Assembly (NCBI GenBank): GCA_013815325.1
Contig: JACDGM010000001.1
Coordinates: 1-64,000 of the forward strand
DNA length: 64,000 nt
Direction of reading: 5' to 3'
DNA from: Chthoniobacterales bacterium
Lineage (GTDB): Bacteria; Verrucomicrobiota; Verrucomicrobiia; Chthoniobacterales; UBA10450
Below the pieces are notes generated by a model. The model was not told where the DNA came from. It worked only from the letters and a program-made list of their open reading frames with translations, and made no database searches. The position numbers were made by a program, and so were the translations under genes. Below are positions 1-9,612 of this stretch, piece by piece (position 1 is the stretch's first letter; each line of letters begins with the position of its first letter).

Positions 1-590
1 TCTCGCCGAAGACCGGCACGACGCGGACGATGAGGAAAGTCGTGATGAGAAAGGCAATGGAAATGACGATGACCGGATAAGTCATGGCCGATTTTACCTT
101 CTTGCGCAGGCGCGCGCTTGCTTCGAGGAAGCCGGCCAGCCGATCGAGAATCTCCGAGAGCAAACCACCGTGCTCGCCCGCTCTCACCATGCTGACGTAG
201 AGGCGGGCGAAAACGCGCGGATGCTTGCCGATCGACTCGTTAAAAGTTTCGCCACCCTGGACGCGCGAGGTGACGTCGCTGATCACGGCGCGCAGATTTT
301 TCTGCCGTTTCCCATCGCATTGTTCGTAGAGCGCGGTGAGCGCCTGGACGAGCGAGATACCAGCTTCGATCATGGTCGCGAGTTGGCGGGTGAAAAGGAC
401 AAGATCGGTTTCCTTGACAGTTAGAACTTTGTTCTTTTTGCGTTTTGTGGCCGCTTTTTGAGTGAGTGAAAGCACCATGAGCCCGCGGCTCATGAGACTG
501 GTGACAGCGTTGTCCTCGTTGATCGCGTCCTGGATACCGTTTACGATATTGCCGGCGCCATCACGAGCTTGATAGGAGAAGGTCAGCATA
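1..590 (-). CDS. gspF: Type II secretion / type IV pilus inner-membrane platform protein GspF/PilC (5' part, cut by window edge)
   Basis: The reverse strand from the ATG at 590 reads as the N-terminal half of a GspF/PilC protein: a start MLTFSYQARDGAGN, a basic linker rich in KRKK, then the first GspF domain with LVLFTRQLATMIEAGISLV and a hydrophobic segment (TYPVIVISIAFLI) near the edge. No stop is reached, so roughly the last half lies outside the window. The family forms the polytopic platform on which the assembly ATPase acts in type II secretion and type IV pilus systems. A GspG-like pseudopilin gene lies far away at 57.4 kb, so the system seems dispersed. Whether it serves secretion, pili or DNA uptake cannot be told from here. 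Confidence 0.88.
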
Positions 591-662
591 TGAGGTTTAT
601 TGTAACTGTATTCTGTATAGCAGCTACGATGCCAGCTCCCGGCGCCTTCCGCTCCCGCGCGC

Positions 663-1277
663 ATGCTTCAAGCCGCTGATCTCCAACCGCTCACTCCAGC
701 GCTCACGGTTTGGCAGGCCTACGATCCGGCGGTGAAGGCTGATCTCTGTTCTACTTGTATCCGGCTGGAGAATCGTCTTTTTCTGGTCGATCCGATCCCG
801 CTTACGCCCGACGCGCTGCGCGAGTTGAGCGCCCGCGACAGCGTCTGCGCCGTCTTCGTGACAAACACGAATCACGCCCGTGCCGCGGGTTTCTTTGCCG
901 GGCAGAGCGGCGCGACCGTGCTCGCTTCAGCGACGACGGCGAACGCGCTGATCGATTTGGAAATCCTCTCGATCGCAGCTGGAGACCTCGTCGCCGATCA
1001 CATCGAAGTCATCGCGCTCGAAGGTGCGGCGGAGGGTGAGATCGCATTGCACTTGCGGAACGACGGCGGCTCGATCGTGCTCGGCGACGCACTCATCAAT
1101 TTCGAGCCTAACGGATTCACGCTTCTCCCAGCGAAGTATTGTTCGGACCAAAAATTGATGCGGCGCTCGCTGCGGCAGTTGCTCGATTTTTCCTTCGAAC
1201 GGCTCCTCTTTGCGCACGGCACCCCGATTGTTTCCTCCGCGCGGACGAAGCTGGAAGTGCTTTTAGCTGATCGTTAG
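663..1277 (+). CDS. MBL-fold (metallo-beta-lactamase-like) protein with degenerate metal site
   Basis: A 204-residue cytosolic protein. The central stretch FVTNTNHARAAGFF sits where a metallo-beta-lactamase fold carries HxHxDH, and later segments match the fold: GSIVLGDALINF (the D of the metal bridge) and LLFAHGTPI (the final His strand). Only single histidines survive in the first motif, so classical dinuclear zinc hydrolysis is doubtful. It lies 10 bases upstream of the prenyltransferase gene on the same strand, probably in one transcript. Its TAG stop lies inside a copy of the TCGTTAGG word. Substrate unknown; the fold assignment is from motif spacing only. Confidence 0.6.
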   Translation: MLQAADLQPLTPALTVWQAYDPAVKADLCSTCIRLENRLFLVDPIPLTPDALRELSARDSVCAVFVTNTNHARAAGFFAGQSGATVLASATTANALIDLEILSIAAGDLVADHIEVIALEGAAEGEIALHLRNDGGSIVLGDALINFEPNGFTLLPAKYCSDQKLMRRSLRQLLDFSFERLLFAHGTPIVSSARTKLEVLLADR

Positions 1278-1287
1278 GCGAGGTCTG

Positions 1288-2181
1288 ATGGAGTCGCTTT
1301 CCTCGCCGAACGGCCACAAAGGTCTCGATGCTCTGCCGCGTCGCGAAAACGGACTCGCCCGCTTCCTGCGCCTGATCCGCTTCTCGCACACGATTTTTGC
1401 GCTCCCTTTTGCCTTGGGCGCGTTGTTGGTGGCGACCCGAGGGCGGCCCCCGGCGCGACTCCTCGTCCTGGTTCTGCTCTGCATGGTTTGCGCGCGGACG
1501 GCGGCGATGCTTTTCAACCGCATTGTTGATTGGTCGCTCGATCGACGAAACCCGCGCACCGCGATGCGGCACGAGCTAATCTCGCGTCCCGCCGCAGTGC
1601 TGCTCCTGGTCTTGAGCGCACTTGCGTTTGTCGCCGCGGCGGGCGCGATTAATCGCTTGACCCTAATGCTGGCGCCTCTCGCGCTCGGCATCATCTTTTT
1701 CTATTCACTCACGAAACGTTTCACGGCCGCGAGTCATTTCTTTCTCGGTCTGGCGCTCGCCATCGCGCCGGCCGGGGCCTGGATTGCGGCGACCGGACGC
1801 CTCGCATTGCCTCCGCTGCTTCTCGGCGTCGGAGTGGTCGGTTGGGTGGCCGGGTTCGATTTGATTTACGCCACCCAGGATTTCGAATTCGATCGCAGTG
1901 AAGCGCTCTACTCACTGGTGGTGCGGCTCGGAATCGCGCGGGCGCTGCGGCTCGCGCAGTGGCTGCACTTGGGCATGTTTGCCGCGCTCATCGCTTTCGG
2001 CTTCGTGGCCTCGTTAGGCGTGATTTATTTTTGCGGTATGCCGCTGGTCGCCGCGGCCCTCTTTTACGAGCATCGCAGCGCCGCTCGGCTCAACCTCGCG
2101 GGTATCAATCGCGCGTTCTTCCAAAGCAACGCATTCGTCAGCGCGGTCTTTCTTGTGAGCGTGATTGCGGCTTTAGCCTAA
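1288..2181 (+). CDS. UbiA-family polyprenyltransferase (4-hydroxybenzoate/futalosine-pathway type)
   Basis: A 297-residue polytopic membrane protein with the two aspartate-rich UbiA signatures: NRIVDWSLDRRNPRT near residue 73 and DLIYATQDFEFDR near residue 190, with about eight hydrophobic helices between and after. The family transfers a polyprenyl chain onto an aromatic acceptor at the membrane. The second motif, with YATQD, resembles enzymes annotated as UbiA or MqnP, the latter in futalosine menaquinone synthesis. Which quinone is made cannot be decided without neighbouring quinone genes. The stop codon TAA lies inside a CCTAACGA word. Confidence 0.85.
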   Translation: MESLSSPNGHKGLDALPRRENGLARFLRLIRFSHTIFALPFALGALLVATRGRPPARLLVLVLLCMVCARTAAMLFNRIVDWSLDRRNPRTAMRHELISRPAAVLLLVLSALAFVAAAGAINRLTLMLAPLALGIIFFYSLTKRFTAASHFFLGLALAIAPAGAWIAATGRLALPPLLLGVGVVGWVAGFDLIYATQDFEFDRSEALYSLVVRLGIARALRLAQWLHLGMFAALIAFGFVASLGVIYFCGMPLVAAALFYEHRSAARLNLAGINRAFFQSNAFVSAVFLVSVIAALA

Positions 2182-2196
2182 CGAGAGTAAATCGGT

Positions 2197-2625
2197 TTAG
2201 AGTTCGAGCTGCGCGATACGGTTGGCGTGGCGCCCGCCCTCGAAATCGGTCGTCAGCCAGACGCGCACGATGTTCAACGCCATCTCTTCGCTGATCACCC
2301 GTTCGCCTAACGATAAGACGTTGGCGTCGTTATGCTGGCGCGAAAGTCTGGCGGTTTCTTCGTTCCAGCAGAGCGCGCAACGGATTCCGCGCACTTTGTT
2401 CGCGGCCATGGCTTCGCCGTTGCCGGAACCGCCGAGGACGATGCCGCGGTCGCACTCGCCCTTGGCGACGGCTTCGGCGGCTGGCCGGATAAACTTCGGA
2501 TAATCGACCGGATCCTCGCTGTCGGTGCCGAAATCCACGACTTCGTGGCCTAACGAGGGGAGCAGCTCCTTGATTTTTTCTTTGTAGCGATAACCGGCGT
2601 GATCGGAGCCGAGAGAAATTTTCAT
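2197..2625 (-). CDS. rpiB: Ribose-5-phosphate isomerase B
   Basis: A 142-residue protein starting MKISLGSDHAGY, the characteristic RpiB N-terminus. Other signatures are ECDRGIVLGGSGNGEAMAAN, with the active-site loop (usually Cys-Gly-Ser/Thr-Gly; here the Cys is Gly-Gly), NDANVLSLGERVI and FEGGRHANRI. It interconverts ribose 5-phosphate and ribulose 5-phosphate in the pentose phosphate pathway. The frame stays open upstream through the DnaJ gene, but the ATG at 2625 is the only start that fits the family length. The upstream space to the DnaJ-like stop holds a small hairpin repeat. The frequent catalytic Cys is replaced by Gly, as also occurs in other RpiB-fold isomerases. Confidence 0.93.
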   Translation of the reverse strand: MKISLGSDHAGYRYKEKIKELLPSLGHEVVDFGTDSEDPVDYPKFIRPAAEAVAKGECDRGIVLGGSGNGEAMAANKVRGIRCALCWNEETARLSRQHNDANVLSLGERVISEEMALNIVRVWLTTDFEGGRHANRIAQLEL

Positions 2626-2633
2626 TCTTCTTT

Positions 2634-2672
2634 GTAACACAGGCTTCCAGCCTGCCCAGGATGGTGTGTTAC
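2634..2672. repeat. Short hairpin repeat between the DnaJ-like gene and rpiB
   Basis: Eight-base inverted ends GTAACACA (2634-2641) and TGTGTTAC (2665-2672) enclose a second small hairpin, AGGCT-TCC-AGCCT. The stop codon of the DnaJ-like gene (TTA on this strand, 2669-2671) lies inside the right arm. No T-run follows on the minus strand, so it is more like a REP-type element than an intrinsic terminator. Confidence 0.55.
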
Positions 2673-3646
2673 GAGGCGGCCAACTTCGCGAGCTGCTGCC
2701 AAAGCTCCCGTTCCGCCTCGCCCAACGTTTTCGGGATCGCGATTTGCGCGGCAACATAAAGATTACCGCGACTCCCGTTGGCGGAGGGGAGACCGCGCTC
2801 GCGCAGCCGAAAGCGCTGGCCAGCCTGCGTGGCGGCCGGAACTTTGAGCCGGCGATTTCCTTCGAGCGTCGGGACTTCCAATTCTGTCCCGAGCACGGCC
2901 TGCCACGGCTCGAGCGCGACTTCATAAACCAGATCGTTGCCTTCCACGGAAAAGTCGGGATGGCGCGCCAGCCGCACGCGCAGAAAAAGATCCCCGCTTT
3001 TCCCGCCGCCCGCGCCCGCTTCGCCCTGACCAGCCAGCCGGATGCGCTGGCCTTCATGCACACCGCGCGGAATTTTGACCTGATAGGTTTCCGTCTTGTC
3101 GGAACCGCCGCGGCGCAGCGAGACCTGCCGGCGCGATCCATGGAGCGCTTCTTCGAGCGTCACCATGATGTCTGCTTCGACATCCTGGCCGCGCTCCGCC
3201 CCCGCGGGACGCCGTCCGAAGCCTCCGCCGCCAAATGCCGATTCGCCGCGGCCGCCGCCGAAAAAGGCCTCGAAAAAATCGCTGAAGCCGGTCCCGCCGA
3301 ATTCGAACTCGACACCTTCGCCATTACCGCCTCCGGCAGAACGGCGAAAGCCCCCGCCCCCGCTCGCGCCGCCCGGTCCCCAACCCGGCGGTGGTTGGAA
3401 GCCTCCCGGCTGATTCCAATCCGCCCCAAGTTGGTCGTATTTCGCCCGCTTTTCCGGATCGCTCAGGACTTCGTAGGCCTCGTTGATCTGCTTGAATTTC
3501 TCCTCGGCCGCGGCTTTTTCCTTTGGCTTGGCGACATCGGGATGATGCGTGCGCGCGAGTTTGCGGAAGGCGCTTTTGATCTCAGCGGCATCGGCCGTTT
3601 TCGCGACGCCTAACGTCTCATAATAATCCCGGAATTGAACGGCCAT
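2669..3646 (-). CDS. DnaJ/CbpA-type co-chaperone without zinc finger
   Basis: A 325-residue J-domain protein. Residues 7-72 form the J domain with the essential HPD in THHPDVAKP. A Gly/Phe-rich linker follows, dense in GGGGF, then two C-terminal beta-sandwich domains (from about 135: GQDVEADIMVTLEEAL). The four CxxCxGxG zinc motifs of classical DnaJ are absent, so it belongs to the CbpA/type II group that stimulates Hsp70 ATPase. It is not beside dnaK here. The start is immediately downstream of a decayed cyclase fragment that ends the TPR array. The TAA stop lies inside a small hairpin repeat. Confidence 0.93.
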   Translation of the reverse strand: MAVQFRDYYETLGVAKTADAAEIKSAFRKLARTHHPDVAKPKEKAAAEEKFKQINEAYEVLSDPEKRAKYDQLGADWNQPGGFQPPPGWGPGGASGGGGFRRSAGGGNGEGVEFEFGGTGFSDFFEAFFGGGRGESAFGGGGFGRRPAGAERGQDVEADIMVTLEEALHGSRRQVSLRRGGSDKTETYQVKIPRGVHEGQRIRLAGQGEAGAGGGKSGDLFLRVRLARHPDFSVEGNDLVYEVALEPWQAVLGTELEVPTLEGNRRLKVPAATQAGQRFRLRERGLPSANGSRGNLYVAAQIAIPKTLGEAERELWQQLAKLAAS

Positions 3647-3689
3647 AGCGTGGAGAGGAATTTCCCCGCATCATTGGAATTGCGCAACT

Positions 3690-3950
3690 GGAGGGAAAAA
3701 AAGCGCGAGCGCACATTGCGCCGGTTCCTCCGACTATTCCCGAAAGACCAGCGCCATTCCATCCCGGCCGTCAACCTAACGAGGCCGTCGATCGCCGCCT
3801 TCACCTCCTGCGCCATCGCCAGCACGATCTCGTTGAGCTGGCGCGAGCGCTCCTTCTGCTCTTGGATCAGCAGCTTGGATAACCGGTAAGGTCAAGGAAG
3901 AGCACATGCCCAATTTCGAGCCTCGGATTGTTCTCAGATTCGGGCGCCAT
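3690..3950 (-). pseudogene. Remnant of a class III adenylate cyclase gene (5' end only)
   Basis: From the ATG at 3950 the reverse strand reads MAPESENNPRLEIGHVLFLD, the usual start of a cyclase domain. A one-base deletion then breaks the frame just after LTGY. In the next frame KLLIQEQKERSRQLNEIVLA continues the domain, and after another shift DGMALVFRE appears, followed by TAG. Only about 85 codons of a domain normally near 180 residues remain, and the sequence runs into the DnaJ-like start. The same domain is also broken at 11.07 kb, so the two pieces bracket the TPR array. Confidence 0.75.
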
Positions 3951-3955
3951 ATCCC

Positions 3956-5939
3956 TCAAACCTTCCAACCGATGACAAGTCGAGTCATTCCCTCGTACGG
4001 GATCGAGAGCAGTTCTTGCAAAGCGGCGATGGCGCGGTCGGGCTCTCCGAGTTGCGCCGCCACTCGGGCGAGGATCTCGATGGGAGCGGGCCCATCAAAG
4101 GCATCGCGCTCGATTGGCATCGCGGCCATCGCCCGCTGCGAGAAAGTGAATGCGGCCGCTTTATTACCGAGACCCATCTCCGTCAGGGCGAAATCGTAAA
4201 GGAGATTGTAATTATCCGGTTGTTTTTTGAGGAAAGGTTCCGGATCGCGGCGCGCCTGGCGCCAACTTTCCTGGGCGGCGGCCTGGTCGCCGACGACGGC
4301 CTGGGCCCAGCCTAACCAAAAACGGAGTTCGCCATGGAAATAACCCCACGCTGGATCAGGATGGGCGAGTAACTCCTTTAGCCGAGGGATGACTGTGCAG
4401 GCTGGCGCTCCAGGATCGCCTGATAAACCTGGGTGTATAAGACATTGGAATCGTCCACCGGAGGGTGGAGTGGAGCGAGGAGCGCGGCCGCCCGTGGGAG
4501 ATCACCCTGGGCTTGGGCGACCGACGCCTGGACCGCGAGAGTGTCCATGTCATCAGGGATAATCTCGATAATCTGGTCAAACTTCCGCAGCGCTTCCGCA
4601 AACTGACGGCGCGCAATGCAGGATTACCCATGCTGTCCAAGCACGTAAGCATTCCGTGGGTCGAGACGTTCAGCTTCGACAAAGTAGGACTCACTCCGGT
4701 CCTACTGCCTTGTCTGCGCGTGACATAAGCGAGCGATTCAGGAATCCGGCTGCTATTCGGGAGGAGCGGACGCGCCCGTTCAAAGTAACTCACCGCAGTG
4801 CCGTAATCCTTCAGGCAGGCATAGTGGTAATAACTCTTGGCATGCAGAGCCTCACCGAGGTTGGGTTCGAGGGTGAGCGCGGTAGCGGCTGCCTCCCGTG
4901 CCTCTTCCCGGAGAGCAGCGGTTGGCTGCAAAGGCTGGGTGAGATAGCCGGGCGCATCAACGAATGAGAGCAGCGTCCAGGCCAGGGCAAACGTGGGATC
5001 GAGCCGGACCGCTTCTCTTAGATACTTCTGCGCCGCGCGCGAGTTGGCGGCGGAGTTAGCCGTTTCAAATTGTAGGCCAGCCCGCGCAGGTAGGCATCGT
5101 AGGCCTCGGGATTGTCCGTGGGCCGGGCGGCGCTGACCTTTTCTTCCCGCCCGATAAGTTTGGCCTGCAATTGGTCGGCGATAGTTTTGGCGATCTCAGT
5201 CTCGACCGAAAAAATGTCAGTCAGTTTGCGATCAAAGGTATCGCCCCAAACGTGGGAGTCATCGGCTGCCTTGCTTAGCTGCACGTTCACGTGCACGGCG
5301 TCGCCCTGCTTCTGCACGCTACCTTCCAGGATGTGAGCGACACCCAGTTGGCGGGCGATCTCGGGCAGGTTTTCCGGCGCACTCTTGTAATGCTGGGTCG
5401 ACGTGCGCGAGATGACTTTGAGTTCAGCGATCTTGGATAAGCGGGTCAAAATCTCGTCCTGGATCCCATCGGCAAAGTAAGCATTCGCTTTTTCTGCGCT
5501 CAAGTTTTCAAAGGGCAGGACCGCAATCGATTTGCTCTCGATTTCAGCGGTAAGTGCGGTCTGTTTCTCTCCGTCGCTGCCTGAGTGCGAACGTACAAAT
5601 CGAAAGACCATCACCCCGGCTGCCATGGCCGCCACCACCACAATCAGGGCGGTCAGTTTACTCCCGGTCCGGCGGGTGCTCGATCGGGTGCGATCGACGT
5701 CTTCTTCGCGCTTGATTCCTTCCGGCGTGATTTCGAAAGGCCCACGACAGAAGGAGCGCAATAGGAAAGCCGAGCGCCAGGATCAACACGACAAGGCGCA
5801 CAGCCCGGTTCGGCACTTCAAAAAACGGGAAGACCTGTGTCGCGACTTGAATGAGCAGCCACGCGGCCACTACGTAAGCGCCCGCGACCTTGTAAACATT
5901 GCGCCGCTTCAGCTCGGCAAAGAAATTGCGCAGGTTCAT
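3956..5939 (-). pseudogene. Frameshifted TolB/FlgO-like TPR membrane protein, copy D
   Basis: The start at 5939 gives the complete N-terminus of the family: MNLRNFFAELKRRNVYKVAG and a transmembrane pair. A shift near 5745 follows (expected AFEITPEGIKREED is found in another frame). That frame carries a transmembrane segment, then SIAVLPFENLSAEKANAYFADG and the TolB/FlgO-like domain with ISRTSTQHYKSAP. A further break near 5040 precedes TPR segments, which are again broken near 4700. The last open piece ends at 3956 with LSIPYEGMTRLVIGWKV. At least three indels are needed to rebuild about 650 residues. In intact relatives a membrane-anchored domain precedes a TPR scaffold of unknown partner. 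Confidence 0.82.
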
Positions 5940-7747
5940 CTGGCGGCCGAGGCGGTTCCTTTGGCTTGAGGGATTCGACGATCTTCTGAAAGCGCGGATC
6001 GCCCCGAATAGGATCCCAATGCGGGCTGAGGCGCAGGTCAGCCGTGGTCAGACTTTGGGCGGAAGGCTGAGTGAGGGCGTCCTGGATTAACGGTATCGCG
6101 TGATCGAAATCACCGAGCTGGACGTAACCAATCCCCGCCGCCGTTTCGGAGTTTGGGAACTCCCACTTATCCATTCTAGTCTTGGCAAACAGTTCCTGGA
6201 TTTCCTGTTCCACTTCAGCGCGATTCCCGAGGAGCGATTCCATCTCGATGTAAAAGCCATGGAGCTGCAAACTAATCGCGCCGTTTTGGCGCAGCTCTTT
6301 CCGGTCGCGCTCGGCGCGCTCAAGGTAAGGAAGGGCAGAAGCACGGTCGCCTTTCGCCAGATAGAGATTTGCCGCACCCGCGAGGACCAACGCCCGCAAC
6401 GGCGGGGGGAGGTGTTGCTCCTCTCTGGCAACGGCTAACCCTTGCGCCATCATCTCGTCGAGTTGTCCTCGTTTCGACAGCAGATCCATCAAAAGCCCGC
6501 CACCGTTATCGGCCGGTGAAATGTGCAGCTTGCTGACCATTCCCCACGCCGTGTCGATGTCGCCCTGAGCCAGATAGGTTTCCGCCTTCACGCAGATGAT
6601 TGCAGGATCGTTAGGCGCAATGGTAAGGGCGCGATCGAACATGGCGCGCGCTTCCTCAAATCGGCGTAACCCGCGCTAGGTATTCCCTAGATTCACCAGG
6701 ATGTCTTGATTCAACGGATCGAGGACTGCAGCTTGCTGCATCCCGCTAAGGCTATCGTCGAACTTTCCCTGGCGGCGTTGCACCAAGGCAATCAAGTATG
6801 CGATCCCGCCGTTGTTAGGCGCGCCTTCCTGCGCGGCTCTTAACTCGGCGATGGCCGCGTCGTAATCGCGCAGACAGTAATAATTAAAAACGCCCTTGGC
6901 CATTTGCTATCCGCCAGCTCGGGCGCGAGCCGCAGCGCCGTCTCGACGGCCTTGCGCGCGCGCTCCTTCTCCGCCCCGATTGCGTCGTTGAAATAATCCA
7001 AGGCCTCGGCCTGACTCAGGAGCGCCCAGGCTTGCGCATAGTTCGAATCGAGCTGGACCGCGCGTTGCAGAAACGCTTTCTGTTTCTCGGATCCTTCTTT
7101 ACTCTGCGCGCCGCGTAAGGCCAGCGCGTGCAGAAAAGCATCGTAAGCTTCCGGGGTTTTCGTCCCAACGAAACCTATTTCCTTCCTTTCACGCCCTGTT
7201 AGCTTGGCTTCGAGCGATTCGGCGATTTTCTGCGCGACGTCGCTTTCCACACCGAAGATGTTGCTCATGGTGCGGTCGTAGGTATCGGCCCAGAGATGGT
7301 CGTCCTTCAGCGCATTAATTAGCTGCACGGTGATGCGCACCTCATCACCGGCTTTCTGCACACTGCCGTCCAGAATATTAGTGACACCAAGTTGCTGCGC
7401 TATCTCGCGCAAGTTTGCCGGCGCGCTCTTATATTTCTGGGTGGACGTGCGCGAGATGACCTTCAAGTCCGCGATCTTGGAAAGACGCGCCAGGATTTGA
7501 TCCTAAATGCCGTCGGCGAAGTAGGCGTTGTTCTTATCTTCGCTCAGACTCTCGAACGGCAATACTGCAATCGATTTGTTATCGGAGGTCGTCGTTCCGA
7601 ATTCATTCGCAGGACTCTGCCTGCTCGACGCGGTATAGCGTCCGAGAAAGAACAAGCCAGCCAACAAGGCCCCCGCGATTAACACCACATAAATCCACGC
7701 CCGGCCTTGTAAACGTTGCGCCGTCTCAGCTCGGCGAAGAAGTTCGT
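5940..7747 (-). pseudogene. Decayed TolB/FlgO-like TPR protein, copy C
   Basis: The 5' end reads NFFAELRRRNVYKA and jumps straight to GRAWIYVVLIAGALLAG: the first membrane pair has been deleted. The domain SIAVLPFESLSEDKNNAYFA follows, then an in-frame TAG where relatives have Gln (GI-stop-DQIL, near 7504). The frame continues through LKVISRTSTQKYKSAP to LAPELADS, breaks near 6905, resumes as AKGVFNYYCLRDYDAAIAEL, and meets a second in-frame TAG near 6677. The rest is open to about 5950 and ends as PRFQKIVESLKPKEPPRPPD before running into copy D. At least two nonsense codons, one frameshift and one deletion make it a clear pseudogene. Confidence 0.83.
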
Positions 7748-7749
7748 TT

Positions 7750-9612
7750 TCAAGGTTTGCTCTCTAATAACTTCTGGAAACGCGGATCGTCGCGCACGCT
7801 ATCCCAGGCCGGGTTTAATCGAAGGTCAGCGATCGTGATGCCGTTTGGTTTAGCAAGCGAGTCTTGGAGAAGAGGCAAGGCTTTATCGAAATCTCCCAGC
7901 AACGCATAACCGGCGGCGGCCCAGGATTCGGCGGCGGGCAAGCGCCACTTATTGTCGCCCACTTTCGCGAAGACGTAGTCGATTTCGCGTTGCACCTCGG
8001 CGCGATTCCCAGCCCTCGCCGCCATCTCGATGTAAGCGGCGGAAACCTCATACAAAACGAGTTTCTGTGCCCGTAACTCCTGCATCTCGCGCTCGGCTTT
8101 TTGCGCATGCGGAAGGGCGAGGTCGCGCTCCTGGTTAAGCAAATACAGATTGGCCGGCAAGACGTCATTGGCCGCGTTGACGATGGGCGGGTAACTCTTA
8201 CTCCCGAGGTTCAGCGGCTTGATCGCCTCGATCAGAAAACCATAATCGCGCCAGAGGTAGTATTGCTCGTGGTAGATGACGAACGCCCACTGCGTAGGAG
8301 GAGAAAAAGGATGCGAGCTTAGTATTTTCCAGGCGGCATCGAGATTACCCTCCGCTTGATAGCTCGCCGCCATTGCGCCAATGACATCGAGTTCTTCCGG
8401 TTCCAGGGTAAGGGCGTGTTCGAGCACGGAGCGAGCCTCCGCGAATTGCCGGAGCCCGTTGTAAGTGAAGAATAGCGTCTTCCAAACATCGACATTGAGT
8501 GGGTCAAGGTCAGCCGCTTTTTTCATCGTCGCGATAGCCTCGTCCACCTTGCCTTGGGCGCGTTGGAAAATGCCGAGATCGCTCAGGATTCCGCCATCAT
8601 TCGGGGCAAGCTCCCGCGCTAGCTCGAGTTCGGCCAGGGCGGCGGCGTTATCATTTCGACAGTCGCCATAATACAAACTCATCGCCTCGTGCGCCCGCGC
8701 GGAATCCGGCGCCAGACGGAGCGCGGTCTCGGCCGCGACGCGGATGTTCTTCTCCAGTTCTTCACTCTTTTGCGGACCGTCGAAGTAGTTTGCCTGCTCG
8801 ATGGCGAGCATGGCCCAGGCATCGGCGTAATTTGGATCCAACTCGACCGCGCGCCGGTAAGCATTGATCCGTCGCAAAATATCAGGATCGCTCGAACGGT
8901 TTCGCTCGGCCAGCGCGCGAAGATAGAACTCATAAGCCTGAGGGTTCTTAGTCCCGACCGACCTGATAGCCGCCTTTTCACGTCCCGTTAGTTTGGCTTC
9001 GAGCGAGCTCGCGATCTTTTGCGCAATGTCGCTTTCGACTCCAAAGACATCGCTCAATTTGCGATCGTAAGTCTCGGCCCAAAGATGGGAATCGTTCGCC
9101 GCATTGATCAACTGCACCGTCACCCGCACGGCATCGCCGCTCTTTTGAACGCTGCCTTCGAGAACATTGGCCACGCCGAGTTTGGCTGCGATCTCAGGCA
9201 GATCGGAAGGCACGCTTTTGAAACGTTGGGTCGATGTGCGCGAGATAACCTTCAAATCACCGATTTTGGAAAGGCGTGCCAGAATTTCATCCTGAATTCC
9301 ATCAGCGAAGTAAGCGTTGCTCTTATCTTCGCTCAAGCTTTCGAACGGTAATACTGCGAGCGATTTGTTATCTGAGATTACCGTCACACTTCGCCTGTTC
9401 GACGCGGTATATCGGCCGAGAAAGAATAACCCTAGTGACAGTGCTCCGGCAATTAGCGCCACATAGATCCACACTCGACTGCGAGATCGGTGAACTTCAC
9501 CTTCAGCCGATTCCGCGCGCCTGATTCCCTCCGGCGTTAGCTCGAAAGCCCATGCCAGGATCAATGCAATAGGACAGAACGAGCCCATTGAGCTTCGCAT
9601 CCGGCCATTCAT
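7750..9612 (-). CDS. TolB/FlgO-like domain TPR protein, copy B (open but N-terminally truncated)
   Basis: A 620-residue open frame, the only uninterrupted member of the array. Residues 12-30 resemble the end of the lost first membrane pair (PIALILAWAFELTPEGIRR). A transmembrane helix near 52-72 (WIYVALIAGALSLGLFFLG) follows, then a TolB/FlgO-like domain (about 85-215: SLAVLPFESLSEDKSNAYFA, ISRTSTQRFKSVP, SHLWAETYDRKLSDVFGVES), then many TPR-like repeats to the end (WDSVRDDPRFQKLLE). The FFAELKRRNVYKV start found in copies A, C and D is missing, so the ATG at 9612 is secondary and overlaps the remains of copy A. Expression is uncertain. The family's role is not established. Confidence 0.75.
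   Translation of the reverse strand: MNGRMRSSMGSFCPIALILAWAFELTPEGIRRAESAEGEVHRSRSRVWIYVALIAGALSLGLFFLGRYTASNRRSVTVISDNKSLAVLPFESLSEDKSNAYFADGIQDEILARLSKIGDLKVISRTSTQRFKSVPSDLPEIAAKLGVANVLEGSVQKSGDAVRVTVQLINAANDSHLWAETYDRKLSDVFGVESDIAQKIASSLEAKLTGREKAAIRSVGTKNPQAYEFYLRALAERNRSSDPDILRRINAYRRAVELDPNYADAWAMLAIEQANYFDGPQKSEELEKNIRVAAETALRLAPDSARAHEAMSLYYGDCRNDNAAALAELELARELAPNDGGILSDLGIFQRAQGKVDEAIATMKKAADLDPLNVDVWKTLFFTYNGLRQFAEARSVLEHALTLEPEELDVIGAMAASYQAEGNLDAAWKILSSHPFSPPTQWAFVIYHEQYYLWRDYGFLIEAIKPLNLGSKSYPPIVNAANDVLPANLYLLNQERDLALPHAQKAEREMQELRAQKLVLYEVSAAYIEMAARAGNRAEVQREIDYVFAKVGDNKWRLPAAESWAAAGYALLGDFDKALPLLQDSLAKPNGITIADLRLNPAWDSVRDDPRFQKLLESKP

Noticed and set aside
2666..3613. A 315-codon open frame on the plus strand opposite the DnaJ-like gene (also long ones at 15006-16040, 17049-18158 and 41856-43142).
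   Set aside because: They are antisense shadows of high-GC genes: no family motifs, Arg/Ala-rich composition, and each lies wholly over a recognised gene.
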